Assembly (NCBI RefSeq): GCF_004402235.1
Contig: NZ_SOFS01000007.1
Span: 1 to 64,000, forward strand
Length of the DNA: 64,000 nucleotides
Source of the DNA: Cryobacterium glucosi
Lineage (GTDB): Bacteria > Actinomycetota > Actinomycetes > Actinomycetales > Microbacteriaceae
Direction of reading: 5' to 3'
Shown here one piece after another: positions 56,237-64,000 of the stretch. Numbering within the stretch: position 1 is the stretch's first letter; each line of letters begins with the position of its first letter. The translations under genes and the position numbers were made by a program. The notes under the pieces were generated by a model. It saw only the letters and a program-made list of their open reading frames with translations. It searched no databases and was not told the origin of the DNA.

Positions 56237-56262
56237 AACACATCCTAATCGGATGCTATTCC
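56237..56262 (-). promoter_or_regulatory. SigR (oxidative stress sigma)-type promoter of trxBA
   Basis: On the minus strand GGAAT (56258-56262) and GTT (56237-56239) are separated by exactly 18 bases, matching the GGAAT-N18-GTT consensus of SigR/SigH. It lies about 60 bases before the trxB start. trxBA is the classic SigR target in Streptomyces. A housekeeping-like TAGGAT (56242-56247) lies inside the spacer. Confidence 0.72.
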
Positions 56263-56345
56263 GCGCCTCCCAGCCGGGGGCCTGCGTTCACGGCCGGTTG
56301 CCAGTGTGCCCGGCCCGGGGACCACCTTGCTGGTGGCGTGCCGGA

Positions 56346-57965
56346 CTAGTTCGTGCCGCGCGGGCGGAACCGGTTGATCAGCGGCACCAGGAAGACCCTG
56401 AGTTCATCGCTGCGCATGAGCAGCAGCATTCCGAAGTAGGCGAGGGACATCACGCCGCCGATGATGAGCATCGACAGGATGGCCTCGAGCCGTCCGGAGA
56501 CGGCGAAGCCGCCCTCGTGAGTGCCGCCGAGGAGCAGGAGGATTCCGAGGCCGATGATGAGGGGAAGAATCGCGGCGACCAGGTACCGGACGAGGCTCCG
56601 CAGGATACGACGGCCGTCGAGACCGCCCAGACGACGCCGCAACAAGTGGCCGGCCAGGATCGTTTGCAGGATTCCGGAGACCGTCACGACGAGTGCGATG
56701 CCGACGGCGATCCAGGCCGGGGGCAGCAGCGAGCACGCGAGCACTCCGGTCACGACGAGGATGACCTGGAACAGGGTGAAGAAGAACGGGGTGCGGGTGT
56801 CGCCGAGCGCATAGAACGTGCGTTGCAGGACGAAGAGCACGCAGAAGGCGACGAGGCCGAGAATGTAGGCGATGATGACGTTCCCGGTGCCCTGCACCTG
56901 CTCGAACTTCCCCTGGGTGAAGACCGCCGCGAACGGGTAGGCGCAGACCAGGATGACCGTCGACGCGAGCACGATCAGGAGTGACGTGCCTCGTATAGCC
57001 GACGAGGCATCCGTTCTGAGCTTCGCAACGTCACCGCGGGAGGCATGCTCGCTCATGCCGGTGAAGTAGGCGGTGGCCACGGAAACGGTGATGACCGAGT
57101 GCGGGAGCATGAAGATGAGCCAGGCTGTTGCGAGCACGGCGACGGACGCCTTGCCCGTGGCCTGGGTGACGACCTGGGTTTCGACGATCCCGGCGGCCGT
57201 GCTGAGCAGGAGCATGCCGAAGGTCCAGCTCGCGGTCTTGCCGGCGGCGCCGAGCCCGACCCCGCGGAAGTGGAAGTCGGGGCGGAAGTGGAGTCCGATC
57301 CGACGCCAGAAATAGAAGAGCACGACGGCCTGCGCGACGACGCCGAGCGTGGCGGTGCCGCCCAGCAGTGCGACCATGCCCGGGGTGAAGTCGCTCGCCG
57401 TGCGATCACCGTTGGGGTCGGCCCCGGCCACGAGGGCGAAGACGACGATTCCGGCCAGGGCAACCACGTTGTTGAGAACCGGAACCCAGGTGAACGGTCC
57501 GAACGACTTTCTCGCATTGAGCACTTCCCCCAGAACCGTGTACAGGCCGTAGAAGAAGATCTGCGGCATGCACCAATAAGCGAAGGCGATGGCGAGGTCC
57601 AACTGCGCTGGAGGCAGGTGCAGGCCGATGAAGGGCGTGATGACCGGGACCAGGAGTGTTGCGGCGAGCGTGGTGACCGCGAGGATGCTGAGCGCCAGGG
57701 TCAGCAGCTTGTTGATGTACGCGGTGCCGCCGTCGACGTGGAGTCCGGCCCTGACGATCTGGGGGACGAGGACCGCGGTGAGGACTCCGCCTGCGACGAT
57801 CGTGTAGACGGTGTTCGGGAGCTGATTGGCGAGCGCGAACGCGTCGGCGCTCGTGCCGTACAGGCCGATCACGCCGGCGAGGACGATGACCTTCACGAAT
57901 CCCAGGATGCGGGAGACGATCGTGCCCGAGGCGAGGAAGGCGCTCGCGCGCCCGATGCTAGCCAC
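56346..57965 (-). CDS. murJ: Lipid II flippase MurJ (MviN)
   Basis: 539 residues from the GTG at 57965 (MASIGRASAFLASGTIVSRI), with about 14 membrane helices of the MOP superfamily. It moves lipid II across the membrane for peptidoglycan synthesis. Unlike the mycobacterial protein it has no cytoplasmic pseudokinase domain that FhaA could bind. The start overlaps the stop of the DUF6049 gene by 8 bases, so the two are coupled. Confidence 0.93.
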   Translation of the reverse strand: MASIGRASAFLASGTIVSRILGFVKVIVLAGVIGLYGTSADAFALANQLPNTVYTIVAGGVLTAVLVPQIVRAGLHVDGGTAYINKLLTLALSILAVTTLAATLLVPVITPFIGLHLPPAQLDLAIAFAYWCMPQIFFYGLYTVLGEVLNARKSFGPFTWVPVLNNVVALAGIVVFALVAGADPNGDRTASDFTPGMVALLGGTATLGVVAQAVVLFYFWRRIGLHFRPDFHFRGVGLGAAGKTASWTFGMLLLSTAAGIVETQVVTQATGKASVAVLATAWLIFMLPHSVITVSVATAYFTGMSEHASRGDVAKLRTDASSAIRGTSLLIVLASTVILVCAYPFAAVFTQGKFEQVQGTGNVIIAYILGLVAFCVLFVLQRTFYALGDTRTPFFFTLFQVILVVTGVLACSLLPPAWIAVGIALVVTVSGILQTILAGHLLRRRLGGLDGRRILRSLVRYLVAAILPLIIGLGILLLLGGTHEGGFAVSGRLEAILSMLIIGGVMSLAYFGMLLLMRSDELRVFLVPLINRFRPRGTN

Positions 57966-60321
57966 GCGGCACGACCGGGGGATCGACGGGGGGCTCCACA
58001 GGGGCATCTGTCGCCTGCGCGACCGCAGTACGTTCCCGGCGGCGGCGCTGCACGTTTCTCCAGATCCCGAATCCGAAGAAGAGCACGAGCAGGGCGGCGA
58101 AGATGAGCGAACCGAGGCCCTCCCAGTCCGCACGCACGTTGATCGGAATCTGACTGGGCTGGCCGACGACGGAACCGTCCGGGGAGAAGAGGGTGATCCG
58201 CAGCGTGACCGCACCATTCCCGACAGCGGCCGTCACGGGGACCTTGACGGTCCTGGCCGAGGACGCCTCGATCGTCGCCTCGATGACATCGCCGCCGACG
58301 ATGAGTCGGCCGTTGGACGGGACGACCTGGACTTTCACCGTCACGGACTGCCCGAGGGCGTTGTCGAGGGTGATCGGGATGTCGACCTGACTGCCGACGA
58401 CGTTGATCGGACCCTTCGTGGACACGCTGATCGAGGAGAGCAGTACAGAGGAGTCCGCGAGGCTCGAGTCGACGGCCTCGCTCCAGGCACCCGTATCCTG
58501 CGCCCAGCTCGTCGACAGCAGCGCGAGCGTCGTCAGTCGCTGGGTGGCGGTGATGGCGAGCGGTTTGGAGAGTGCCGTCGAGAACGCCGTCACCTCACCT
58601 TCACGGTGCAGCAGAGTGCGCGCCGTGAGGATGCGGGCATCGGACACCGCCTGGGACTGGAAGCTCACGTCCGTGGCCGGCGACGCCGCACGTGCGGCGG
58701 CCACGGTCGCCGGTGCACGCCAGCCCAGGCCCGAAAGGGCCGCGAGGGTTTCGCTCAACCGGACTCCACCCGGCACGGTGTCACGGTCGAACGTGGCGAG
58801 GAGTGTGCGCACGGTCGCGGGACGTTCGGCGGAGACCACCGCGATCTGGGAGCTCAGCTCGGCCATCGCCACCTGCCAGTCGCTATCCGTCGTCGCGGTG
58901 GCCGCCGTCCGGAGCGCTGCAGAGATGGGTTCGTCGGTGACCAGGGCGTTTCCATGCCCACCGGCCAGGACCACGTTCGCGTTGGGGGTCTCGGTGAGGT
59001 CAGACTGCGCGGTGTTTGCCCCGCCGAGGATGAGGCTCGAGAGGCCGCCCGCCGTGAAGACATCGAGGTCGGCGGCCGAGACTGTGCCCGTCAGCGGCCA
59101 GCCGATGTCCGTTGCCGTGTAATTCCAGGCCAGGAGTTGCTCGCTCGTGGGGACTGTGCCCGGAGTGATCACGGGTGCTGAGGTCGGGGGTGGAGTCGGA
59201 GTCGCGGTGTCGGTCGTCGTGTCGGTCGTCGTGTCGGTCAGGCCGGCAGGGGCGCTGCCGGTTGCCGTCGGAGTCGGGGTCGGTGTCGGAGTTGATGTTG
59301 ATGGTGTCGGTGCCGGTGTCGGGGAGGTGAAATCCGAGGCGTTGAGCGACTGGTCGAATGAGAGGGGAACCAGGAGGGTGCCGGCAGCGGCCTGGGCCTG
59401 AAGGGTGAGGTCGGCATCCGCATAGCCGAGCGGGAATATATCGTTCTTCGCCTGACCGAGGCGACCGAGCCAGGCCACGGCACTCGCCGGTGCCGTGTTG
59501 CCGAGGATACGGATCGACGCGATGATCATCGGATCGATCGCAATCGTCACGTCGCGGTTGATCACGCCGTCGAGCTGCCGGCTCAGCCTGCCGCCCGGCG
59601 CGGTGTAGGTTTCGAGTGATTTCGCCGGGATGAGACCCTCGGTCTGCTCCGGCACCGTGATCGGCATCACGACAGCGAGGGCCACCGGGGTGACGACCTC
59701 GTTGGAATACCAGACGAAGGTGCCCCGCCCCTGGGCGAGGACGGACCCGTCCTCGGTGATCGTGGCCGAGATGCCGCGGGCGCCCCACGCGTTGCCCGAG
59801 GTGAGGCCGACGTCCGCGGAGGGCACCGAGATGGCGACGGTCGCCGTTCCCGCTGGCGGGATGGCGGCCGGAAGTGCCGAACGCAGCATCAGGTCGCCGG
59901 GCTTGCCCGTCTTGGTGGGATGCAGCCAGGCGGTGAGTGCGCTGCGACTGGTCAGTGCCCGTTCGGCGAGGTAGAGCTCGATCGTGCCGGGGGTGATGGT
60001 TTCGGCGCTGCCGTTGGTGATCCTTACGGTGACCGCGAGGTCCTGTCCTGACCGCAGGGGCGCCAGCGAGACGGGGGCGACCGTCACCGTGACCTGGTCC
60101 GTCGTCGCAGCATCCGCTGTCGGCGTCGGCGTCGGAGTCGCCGTCGCGGCGGCGGCCGCGCTGGTGGGCGCGCCGGGAATGAAGCCGGACGAAGCCAGGG
60201 GAAGCAGTCCGGCGAGGATGCCGATCAGGAGGGCGGAGACGGGGACCCTGAGGTGCGACCAGCGGCCGCTCGCCGCTGTCGGGTGCGCGGGCCGACGCGC
60301 AGTACTTGACTCGGCCACCAT
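57958..60321 (-). CDS. DUF6049-type secreted membrane-anchored protein
   Basis: 787 residues from the ATG at 60321; the open frame continues upstream through the divergent gene and is not used. An N-terminal signal/anchor helix (about 28-50, VPVSALLIGILAGLLPLAS) is followed by a Thr/Pro/Ala region, a large extracytoplasmic part with beta-rich and Asp-rich segments, a Thr/Pro repeat (PTPTPTPT, TDTTTDTTTDT), and a C-terminal helix (about 735-757) with an RRRRER tail. Such proteins precede murJ in many actinobacteria. The function is unknown. Its -10 box suggests a leaderless mRNA. Confidence 0.82.
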   Translation of the reverse strand: MVAESSTARRPAHPTAASGRWSHLRVPVSALLIGILAGLLPLASSGFIPGAPTSAAAAATATPTPTPTADAATTDQVTVTVAPVSLAPLRSGQDLAVTVRITNGSAETITPGTIELYLAERALTSRSALTAWLHPTKTGKPGDLMLRSALPAAIPPAGTATVAISVPSADVGLTSGNAWGARGISATITEDGSVLAQGRGTFVWYSNEVVTPVALAVVMPITVPEQTEGLIPAKSLETYTAPGGRLSRQLDGVINRDVTIAIDPMIIASIRILGNTAPASAVAWLGRLGQAKNDIFPLGYADADLTLQAQAAAGTLLVPLSFDQSLNASDFTSPTPAPTPSTSTPTPTPTPTATGSAPAGLTDTTTDTTTDTATPTPPPTSAPVITPGTVPTSEQLLAWNYTATDIGWPLTGTVSAADLDVFTAGGLSSLILGGANTAQSDLTETPNANVVLAGGHGNALVTDEPISAALRTAATATTDSDWQVAMAELSSQIAVVSAERPATVRTLLATFDRDTVPGGVRLSETLAALSGLGWRAPATVAAARAASPATDVSFQSQAVSDARILTARTLLHREGEVTAFSTALSKPLAITATQRLTTLALLSTSWAQDTGAWSEAVDSSLADSSVLLSSISVSTKGPINVVGSQVDIPITLDNALGQSVTVKVQVVPSNGRLIVGGDVIEATIEASSARTVKVPVTAAVGNGAVTLRITLFSPDGSVVGQPSQIPINVRADWEGLGSLIFAALLVLFFGFGIWRNVQRRRRERTAVAQATDAPVEPPVDPPVVPRG

Positions 60322-60328
60322 ATAGGGG

Positions 60329-60334
60329 ATTCTA
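60329..60334 (-). promoter_or_regulatory. -10 box for a probable leaderless DUF6049 mRNA
   Basis: On the minus strand TAGAAT is followed by 7 bases (CCCCTAT) and then ATG. No ribosome-binding site can fit between. Confidence 0.6.
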
Positions 60335-60391
60335 CGGCGTGCGCCCTGAGTAACCGGTCTGCGGCTGCCGCGCCGGCGACCAGGAACTAAC

Positions 60392-61834
60392 ATGGGGGGC
60401 ATGCAGAGCGTCGCGACAGCCCTCACGCGGCTGGGCGACCTGGCTGCCACTCCTTCCGTATCCCGCCTGGCCCTGGCCTTCGAGGCTGCGGGCCACGAGC
60501 TTGCCCTCGTCGGCGGTCCGGTGCGCGACGCGTTCCTGGGCCGGACCCTGCACGACCTCGATTTCACGACGGATGCGACCCCGGAGCAGATCCTCGAGAT
60601 CGTCACCCCGATCTCCGAGGCGCAGTGGGATATCGGCCGGGCCTTCGGGACCATCGGGGCGAAGGTCGCCGGCGAGACCGTGGAGATCACCACCTACCGG
60701 GCGGACAGCTACGACGGGGTGACCAGGAAGCCGGAGGTCGTATTCGGGCTGAGCCTGGAGGACGACCTTCTCCGCCGGGACTTCACGGTCAACGCGATGG
60801 CGTTGCGCCTTCCCGGGCTGACCCTGGTCGACCCGGCGAACGGCATCGGCGACCTCATGGCCGGGGTCCTGCGGACGCCGATCTCGCCGGAGATCTCCTT
60901 CGGCGACGACCCGCTGCGGATGATGCGTGCCGCCAGGTTCACCGCCCAACTCGGTTTCACCCTCGACCTCGACACCGCGATCGCGATGGACGCGATGGCG
61001 TCGAGCATCCGCAATATCTCGGCGGAACGGGTCTGCGAAGAGCTCTGCAAGCTGCTCCTCTCGGACAACCCGCACGGCGGCCTCGAGCTGCTGGTGGACT
61101 CCGGCCTGCTCGACATCGTCCTGCCGGAGATTCCGGCGCTGCGCCTCGAGGTCGACGAGCACCACCACCACAAGGACGTCTACCAGCACACCCTCACCGT
61201 GCTCGACCAGGCGATCGGCTACGAGAAGTCCCGGGAGAGCTTCCCGGGCGGACCGGACCTGATCGTGCGGCTCGCCGCCCTGTTCCACGACATCGGGAAG
61301 CCGGCGACCCGGAAGCTCGAGCCAGGCGGAATCGTGAGTTTCTACCACCACGACGTGGTGGGCGCCAAGCTCGCAAAGAAGCGCCTGCGTGCGCTGCGCT
61401 TCGACAACGACACGATCGCGGCCGTCTCCCGGCTGATCGAGCTCCACCTGCGCTTCTTCGGGTACACCGAGGGAGCCTGGACGGATTCGGCCGTGCGCCG
61501 CTATGTGCGCGACGCGGGCGACCAGCTCGAACGGCTGCATATCCTCACCAGGGCCGACGTGACCACCCGCAACCGGCGCAAGGCCGACCGGCTGGGCTTC
61601 GCATACGACGACCTCGAGCAGCGCATTCGCGAACTCGCCGAGCAGGAGGAGATGGCCGCGGTGCGGCCAGACCTCGACGGAGAGCAGATCATGGCGATCC
61701 TCGGCGTGAAACCGGGCAGGGAGGTCGGCGAGGCCTACCGTTTCCTCCTCGAACAGCGCCTCGACGACGGCCCCCTCGGTGTCGAGGAGGCAACGCGCCG
61801 CCTTCAGGCGTGGTGGGCGGGCCACGGCCAGTAG
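60392..61834 (+). CDS. CCA tRNA nucleotidyltransferase
   Basis: 480 residues. The class II nucleotidyltransferase head has LVGGPVRDAFLGR and DLDFTTDA, then RRDFTVNAM and DPLRMMRAARF. An HD domain follows (EVDEHHHHKDVYQHTL, LFHDIGKP). It adds or repairs the CCA end of tRNAs; the encoded tRNAs here lack CCA, so this is needed. ATG 60392 has AGGA upstream; a second ATG at 60401 preceded by GGGGGG is also possible. Confidence 0.93.
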   Translation: MGGMQSVATALTRLGDLAATPSVSRLALAFEAAGHELALVGGPVRDAFLGRTLHDLDFTTDATPEQILEIVTPISEAQWDIGRAFGTIGAKVAGETVEITTYRADSYDGVTRKPEVVFGLSLEDDLLRRDFTVNAMALRLPGLTLVDPANGIGDLMAGVLRTPISPEISFGDDPLRMMRAARFTAQLGFTLDLDTAIAMDAMASSIRNISAERVCEELCKLLLSDNPHGGLELLVDSGLLDIVLPEIPALRLEVDEHHHHKDVYQHTLTVLDQAIGYEKSRESFPGGPDLIVRLAALFHDIGKPATRKLEPGGIVSFYHHDVVGAKLAKKRLRALRFDNDTIAAVSRLIELHLRFFGYTEGAWTDSAVRRYVRDAGDQLERLHILTRADVTTRNRRKADRLGFAYDDLEQRIRELAEQEEMAAVRPDLDGEQIMAILGVKPGREVGEAYRFLLEQRLDDGPLGVEEATRRLQAWWAGHGQ

Positions 61835-61988
61835 CCACTCCTCAACAGGGGCGGATGTGCGCACTTCTCCACAAGCGCTGCTTCCGGCTGCACGGTCCAC
61901 GCGCGTCCCGGCATGCTCGGACTGACGTGAACACAGACGGCGCGGAGGGCGCCGCGGCGCTGTGGTGGCTTTTGGCCGCCTCATCGAG

Positions 61989-61994
61989 TAGTCT
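61989..61994 (+). promoter_or_regulatory. Possible -10 box of the rpsF operon
   Basis: TAGTCT lies about 110 bases before rpsF, with a weak -35 (TGGCTT, 61966-61971) at 17-base spacing. The 268-base gap before rpsF shows no other gene. Confidence 0.35.
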
Positions 61995-62102
61995 GGGCAG
62001 GTTGTCTGCGCGCCGGATTCCCGGCCTCCGCCTTCAGCACATGCACAACCCTCCTGTTGCAGAGATTCTGCAGCCGTTTAGTCCGAAGGAGGTGGGTTAG
62101 TC

Positions 62103-62687
62103 ATGCATCAGTACGAGTTGATGGTTATCCTCGATCCCGAGATCGATGAGCGCACCGTAGCTCCCAGCCTTGACAAGTTCCTCAACGTTGTTCGCAACGA
62201 TGGTGGAACGATTGACAAGGTTGACGTTTGGGGTCGCCGCCGTCTCGCTTACGAGATCAACAAGAAGTCCGAAGGCATCTACGCCGTCGTCGACTTCACC
62301 GCGAACGCTTCTGCCACGGCCGAGCTCGACCGCCAGCTGAAGCTGTCGGAAGCCGTCATGCGCACCAAGGTTCTCCGCGCAGAAGAAGGCATCGCCCAGG
62401 TTGCCGTCGCGAGCAAGCTCGCCGCCGAGAAGGCAGCCCGCAAGGCAGCCAACCCGAAGGTCATTGCCGCGAAGGCCGAAGCCGCAGCCGCCCCGACCGC
62501 CAAGGTCGCCGCGTCTGTCAAGCCCGCATCGGCTCCCGCCGCAGCAGCCGTCAAGGCCGCAGCCCCGGCAGCTCCTGCAGCGCCGGCAGCGGTCGCCACC
62601 CCGGCAGCAGTCGCCAAGCCCGCAGCGGTCGCCACACCGGCACCCGCAGCAGCCGTCGACACCGCCGACAAGGCAAGCGACAAGTAG
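62103..62687 (+). CDS. rpsF: 30S ribosomal protein S6 with long C-terminal tail
   Basis: 194 residues; the normal S6 fold occupies about 1-100 ([42 protein letters not shown]). The remaining 90 residues are an Ala/Lys/Pro/Val repeat tail, far longer than the usual S6 (about 95-130). A near-perfect AAGGAGGTG lies 8 bases before the ATG. First gene of rpsF-ssb-rpsR-rplI. Confidence 0.95.
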   Translation: MHQYELMVILDPEIDERTVAPSLDKFLNVVRNDGGTIDKVDVWGRRRLAYEINKKSEGIYAVVDFTANASATAELDRQLKLSEAVMRTKVLRAEEGIAQVAVASKLAAEKAARKAANPKVIAAKAEAAAAPTAKVAASVKPASAPAAAAVKAAAPAAPAAPAAVATPAAVAKPAAVATPAPAAAVDTADKASDK

Positions 62688-62690
62688 CCC

Positions 62691-63194
62691 ATGGCCGGCG
62701 AGACCGTAATCACCGTGGTGGGCAACCTGACCAGCGATCCGGAACTGCGTTACACGCAGGGCGGGCTGGCGGTTGCCAACTTCACCATCGCATCCACTCC
62801 GCGCAATTTCGATCGCGCAGCCAACGAGTGGAAAGATGGCGACGCATTGTTCCTGCGCGCGAGCGTTTGGCGTGAATTCGCCGAGCACGTCGCCGGTTCA
62901 CTGACCAAGGGTTCTCGTGTCGTCGCTACTGGGCGGCTCAAGCAGCGTTCCTATGAAACGAAGGAAGGCGAGAAGCGCACAAGCTTCGAGCTCGAAATCG
63001 ACGATATCGGTCCTTCGCTCAAGTACGCCACTGCTTCGCTCACTCGCGCTGCATCGTCGTCCTCCCCGCGCGGCGGTAACTCCGCAGCGGCCGGGAACGA
63101 CGAGCCCTGGGCAGCCACTCCTCCCGCCGCCGTGAACACCGGTGGCGACGTGTGGAACACCCCGGGCAACTTCAGCGACGAGACACCCTTCTAG
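62691..63194 (+). CDS. ssb: Single-stranded DNA-binding protein
   Basis: 167 residues. The OB fold (about 1-112) has [17 protein letters not shown] and [19 protein letters not shown], then a Gly/Ser/Ala linker and the acidic tip DETPF, the usual docking site for replication proteins. It starts 4 bases after rpsF in the common ribosomal/ssb operon. Confidence 0.96.
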   Translation: MAGETVITVVGNLTSDPELRYTQGGLAVANFTIASTPRNFDRAANEWKDGDALFLRASVWREFAEHVAGSLTKGSRVVATGRLKQRSYETKEGEKRTSFELEIDDIGPSLKYATASLTRAASSSSPRGGNSAAAGNDEPWAATPPAAVNTGGDVWNTPGNFSDETPF

Positions 63195-63255
63195 CCGATC
63201 GCGGCGCTCCGGCGCCGTCAGGCTGAATCGCACTTCTTAAGAAAGTAAGGAAATC

Positions 63256-63519
63256 ATGGCTGGAAAGTCGAGCGGCGACCGCCGCAAGCCGCTCCGCGGA
63301 GCTAAGGGTGGCAAGAACGCCGCTCCCGCGAAGTCGATCCGGGTTGGTGTCATCGATTACAAAGATGTCCCCACCCTGCGCAAGTTCATCTCCGAGCGTG
63401 GAAAGATCCGCGCCCGTCGTATCACCGGTGTCTCCGTCCAGGAACAGCGCCTCATCGCCCGTGCCGTCAAGAACGCCCGCGAAATGGCGTTGTTGCCCTA
63501 CGCCGGCTCAGGCAGGTAG
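63256..63519 (+). CDS. rpsR: 30S ribosomal protein S18 (cysteine-free)
   Basis: 87 residues with the S18 core [19 protein letters not shown] and [21 protein letters not shown]. It contains no Cys, so it is the zinc-independent form. It lies between ssb and rplI. Confidence 0.97.
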   Translation: MAGKSSGDRRKPLRGAKGGKNAAPAKSIRVGVIDYKDVPTLRKFISERGKIRARRITGVSVQEQRLIARAVKNAREMALLPYAGSGR

Positions 63520-63527
63520 GTAGCCAA

Positions 63528-63977
63528 ATGTCGAAAATCATTCTGACGCACGAGGTCTCCGGCCTCGGTGCACCCGGCGACATCGTCGAGGTCAAGAACG
63601 GGTTCGCCCGTAACTACCTCTTCCCGCAGGGCTGGGCCGTTTCCTGGACCCGCGGAGGCGAGAAGCAGATCGAACAGATCAAGGCTGCTCGTGTCGCCCG
63701 TGAGCACGCCACGCTCGAAGAGGCCCAGGCCCTGAAGGCAACCATCGAGAACACCAAGGTCCGTCTGGTCGTCAAGGCCGGAACGGGCGGACGCCTCTTC
63801 GGCTCCGTCAAGACCACGGATGTTGCCGAAGCCGTCGCCGCTGCAGGCCTCGGTGCCATCGACAAGCGCAAGATCGAGCTCAGCCCGATCAAGTCCGTCG
63901 GCGAGCACCAGGCAACGGTTCGTCTTCGCGACGAACTGAGCGCCACCATCACCCTCGTGGTGGTTGCTGCCAAGTAA
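63528..63977 (+). CDS. rplI: 50S ribosomal protein L9
   Basis: 149 residues. The N-terminal rRNA-binding domain has [20 protein letters not shown], followed by the long central helix (about 40-75) and the C-terminal domain. It ends 23 bases before the window edge. Last visible gene of the operon; dnaB commonly follows outside. Confidence 0.97.
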   Translation: MSKIILTHEVSGLGAPGDIVEVKNGFARNYLFPQGWAVSWTRGGEKQIEQIKAARVAREHATLEEAQALKATIENTKVRLVVKAGTGGRLFGSVKTTDVAEAVAAAGLGAIDKRKIELSPIKSVGEHQATVRLRDELSATITLVVVAAK

Positions 63978-64000
63978 GCAGTCACACTGCCGGCCTAGCG

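Noticed and set aside
59140-59320. Repetitive stretch on the plus strand
   Set aside because: It is the reverse of the Thr/Pro and TDTT repeats within the DUF6049 protein.

Overview
The window is chromosomal DNA of a high-GC Gram-positive actinobacterium. The best fit is family Microbacteriaceae. Evidence for this is the actinobacterial order dnaA-dnaN-recF-DUF721-gyrB-gyrA-DUF3566-tRNA-Ile-tRNA-Ala, the FHA/PP2C/SEDS/PBP/Ser-Thr-kinase operon, crgA with a class E sortase, a deazaflavin (F420)-type oxidoreductase and many GTG/TTG starts. The species cannot be named from the sequence alone.

Layout. 1-8.2 kb: sugar catabolism, with the end of an L-rhamnose isomerase, rhamnulokinase, a convergent lactaldehyde reductase (fucO) with a LacI-type operator, a beta-phosphoglucomutase coupled to a GH65 disaccharide phosphorylase, then an SDR reductase and a DDN-like protein. 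8.2-14.8 kb: a UvrA-like ABC ATPase and a four-gene minus-strand operon (MFS carrier, TIM-barrel isomerase, PfkB kinase, 2-hydroxyacid dehydrogenase). 15-20.5 kb: PadR regulator with an ABC1/UbiB kinase, a two-TM protein, a lipoprotein, and a 72-residue membrane protein coupled to a ferric-reductase-like flavocytochrome. 20.5-29.9 kb: tRNA-Leu, then fhaA-fhaB-pstP-rodA-pbpA-pknA-pknB, the cell-wall and division signalling operon. 30-31.9 kb: a DUF222/HNH (13E12-type) gene that interrupts the usual pknB/pabA junction. 32-36.4 kb: pabA, a 53-residue membrane protein, class E sortase, crgA, rhomboid protease, cyclophilin, a membrane-anchored unknown, tRNA-Ala and tRNA-Ile.

36.5-46.6 kb: the replication-initiation block, all on the minus strand, with oriC (DnaA boxes plus an AT-rich stretch) between dnaN and dnaA. 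46.6-51.9 kb, plus strand: rpmH-rnpA-yidD-yidC-jag-rsmG-parA-parB. A cluster of parS sites lies in and after this operon; one contains the parA start codon. 52.4-60.3 kb, minus strand: D-Ala-D-Ala ligase-like protein, PLP aminotransferase, trxA, trxB (with a SigR-type promoter), murJ and DUF6049. 60.4-64 kb, plus strand: tRNA nucleotidyltransferase, then rpsF-ssb-rpsR-rplI, with an S6 protein carrying a long Ala/Pro/Lys tail.

Most of the window is conserved core. The accessory or less explained parts are the sugar loci at the left end, the DUF222/HNH insertion with its inverted repeat, the small membrane proteins, a set of TAGAAT promoters placed 6-7 nt before start codons (probable leaderless mRNAs), and a DnaA-box cluster between two convergent gene ends 10 kb from oriC. 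I did not find a convincing new defence system, CRISPR array, prophage or insertion sequence.
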